Shown in pieces: positions 63,973 to 64,000 of a DNA stretch of 64,000 nt. The stretch's first letter is position 1. Each line of letters starts with the position of its first letter. Origin of the DNA: Lysinibacillus sp. B2A1 (GTDB taxonomy: Bacteria > Bacillota > Bacilli > Bacillales_A > Planococcaceae). Under the pieces are notes generated by a model. The model made no database searches and was not told the origin of the DNA. It saw only the letters and a list, made by a program, of their open reading frames with translations. A program made the position numbers and the translations under genes. Location of the stretch: NCBI GenBank assembly GCA_002973635.1, contig CP027224.1, positions 4,536,501 to 4,600,500 on the forward strand, read 5' to 3'.

Positions 63973-64000
63973 TACCCTTTTCACCTCTAAATAATAGTTT

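Overview
The window comes from a low-GC Bacillaceae chromosome. Gene content and order (clpP; crh-whiA-yvcK-rapZ-yvcI; trxB; yvcD; hisZGDBHF-hisIE; yvoF-ppaX-lgt-hprK; lplJ-yhfH; hemH-hemY; yhgD-yhgE) match Bacillus subtilis blocks. The interspersed repeats and the collagen-like surface protein suggest Lysinibacillus or a close relative. The genus is an inference; no 16S gene is present.

Region 1 (1-~16440) is the right part of a temperate siphovirus-type prophage whose left end lies outside the window. Read from its integrase end it runs: tyrosine integrase, ImmA/IrrE-type protease, a three-gene AT-rich cargo cassette of unknown function, CI-like repressor, an operator-rich divergent switch, Cro-like repressor, small early genes, an ORF6N/ORF6C antirepressor, a DnaD-domain replication initiator carrying candidate origin iterons, a train of small overlapping genes (several under 60 codons), a plus-strand moron-like gene, a GIY-YIG-like gene, an ArpU-type late regulator, a second short tyrosine recombinase, a 580-bp non-coding stretch with a candidate cos palindrome, then the small and large (GpA-type) terminase subunits. 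The integrase abuts the 3' end of a tRNA-Arg(CCG) gene, the probable attachment site.

Region 2 (16.4-36.9 kb) is core chromosome: clpP under a CtsR-like box; the crh/whiA/yvcK/rapZ/yvcI cluster; trxB; yvcD; a histidine operon that lacks hisA between hisH and hisF; a small cysteine-containing ORF behind several Fur-box-like sequences; then yvoF, ppaX, lgt, hprK, a cytochrome c551-like lipoprotein, a YitT-family protein and an EAL-HDOD protein.

Region 3 (37-49.4 kb) holds a YtrA-type GntR/ABC operon, a DedA protein, an acyl-CoA ligase flanked by two copies of an interspersed repeat, a BceRSAB-type peptide-antibiotic detoxification module with an extra Cys-rich gene, lplJ and yhfH.

Region 4 (49.4-64 kb) holds a tandem-repeat array split by an IS3-family (IS150-like) element, yhgE and its TetR neighbour yhgD, an operon of lipoprotein, response regulator, histidine kinase and FixH/YtkA-like lipoprotein, then a glycosyltransferase next to a BclA-like collagen gene broken by a one-base deletion inside its repeats, and hemY-hemH at the right edge.
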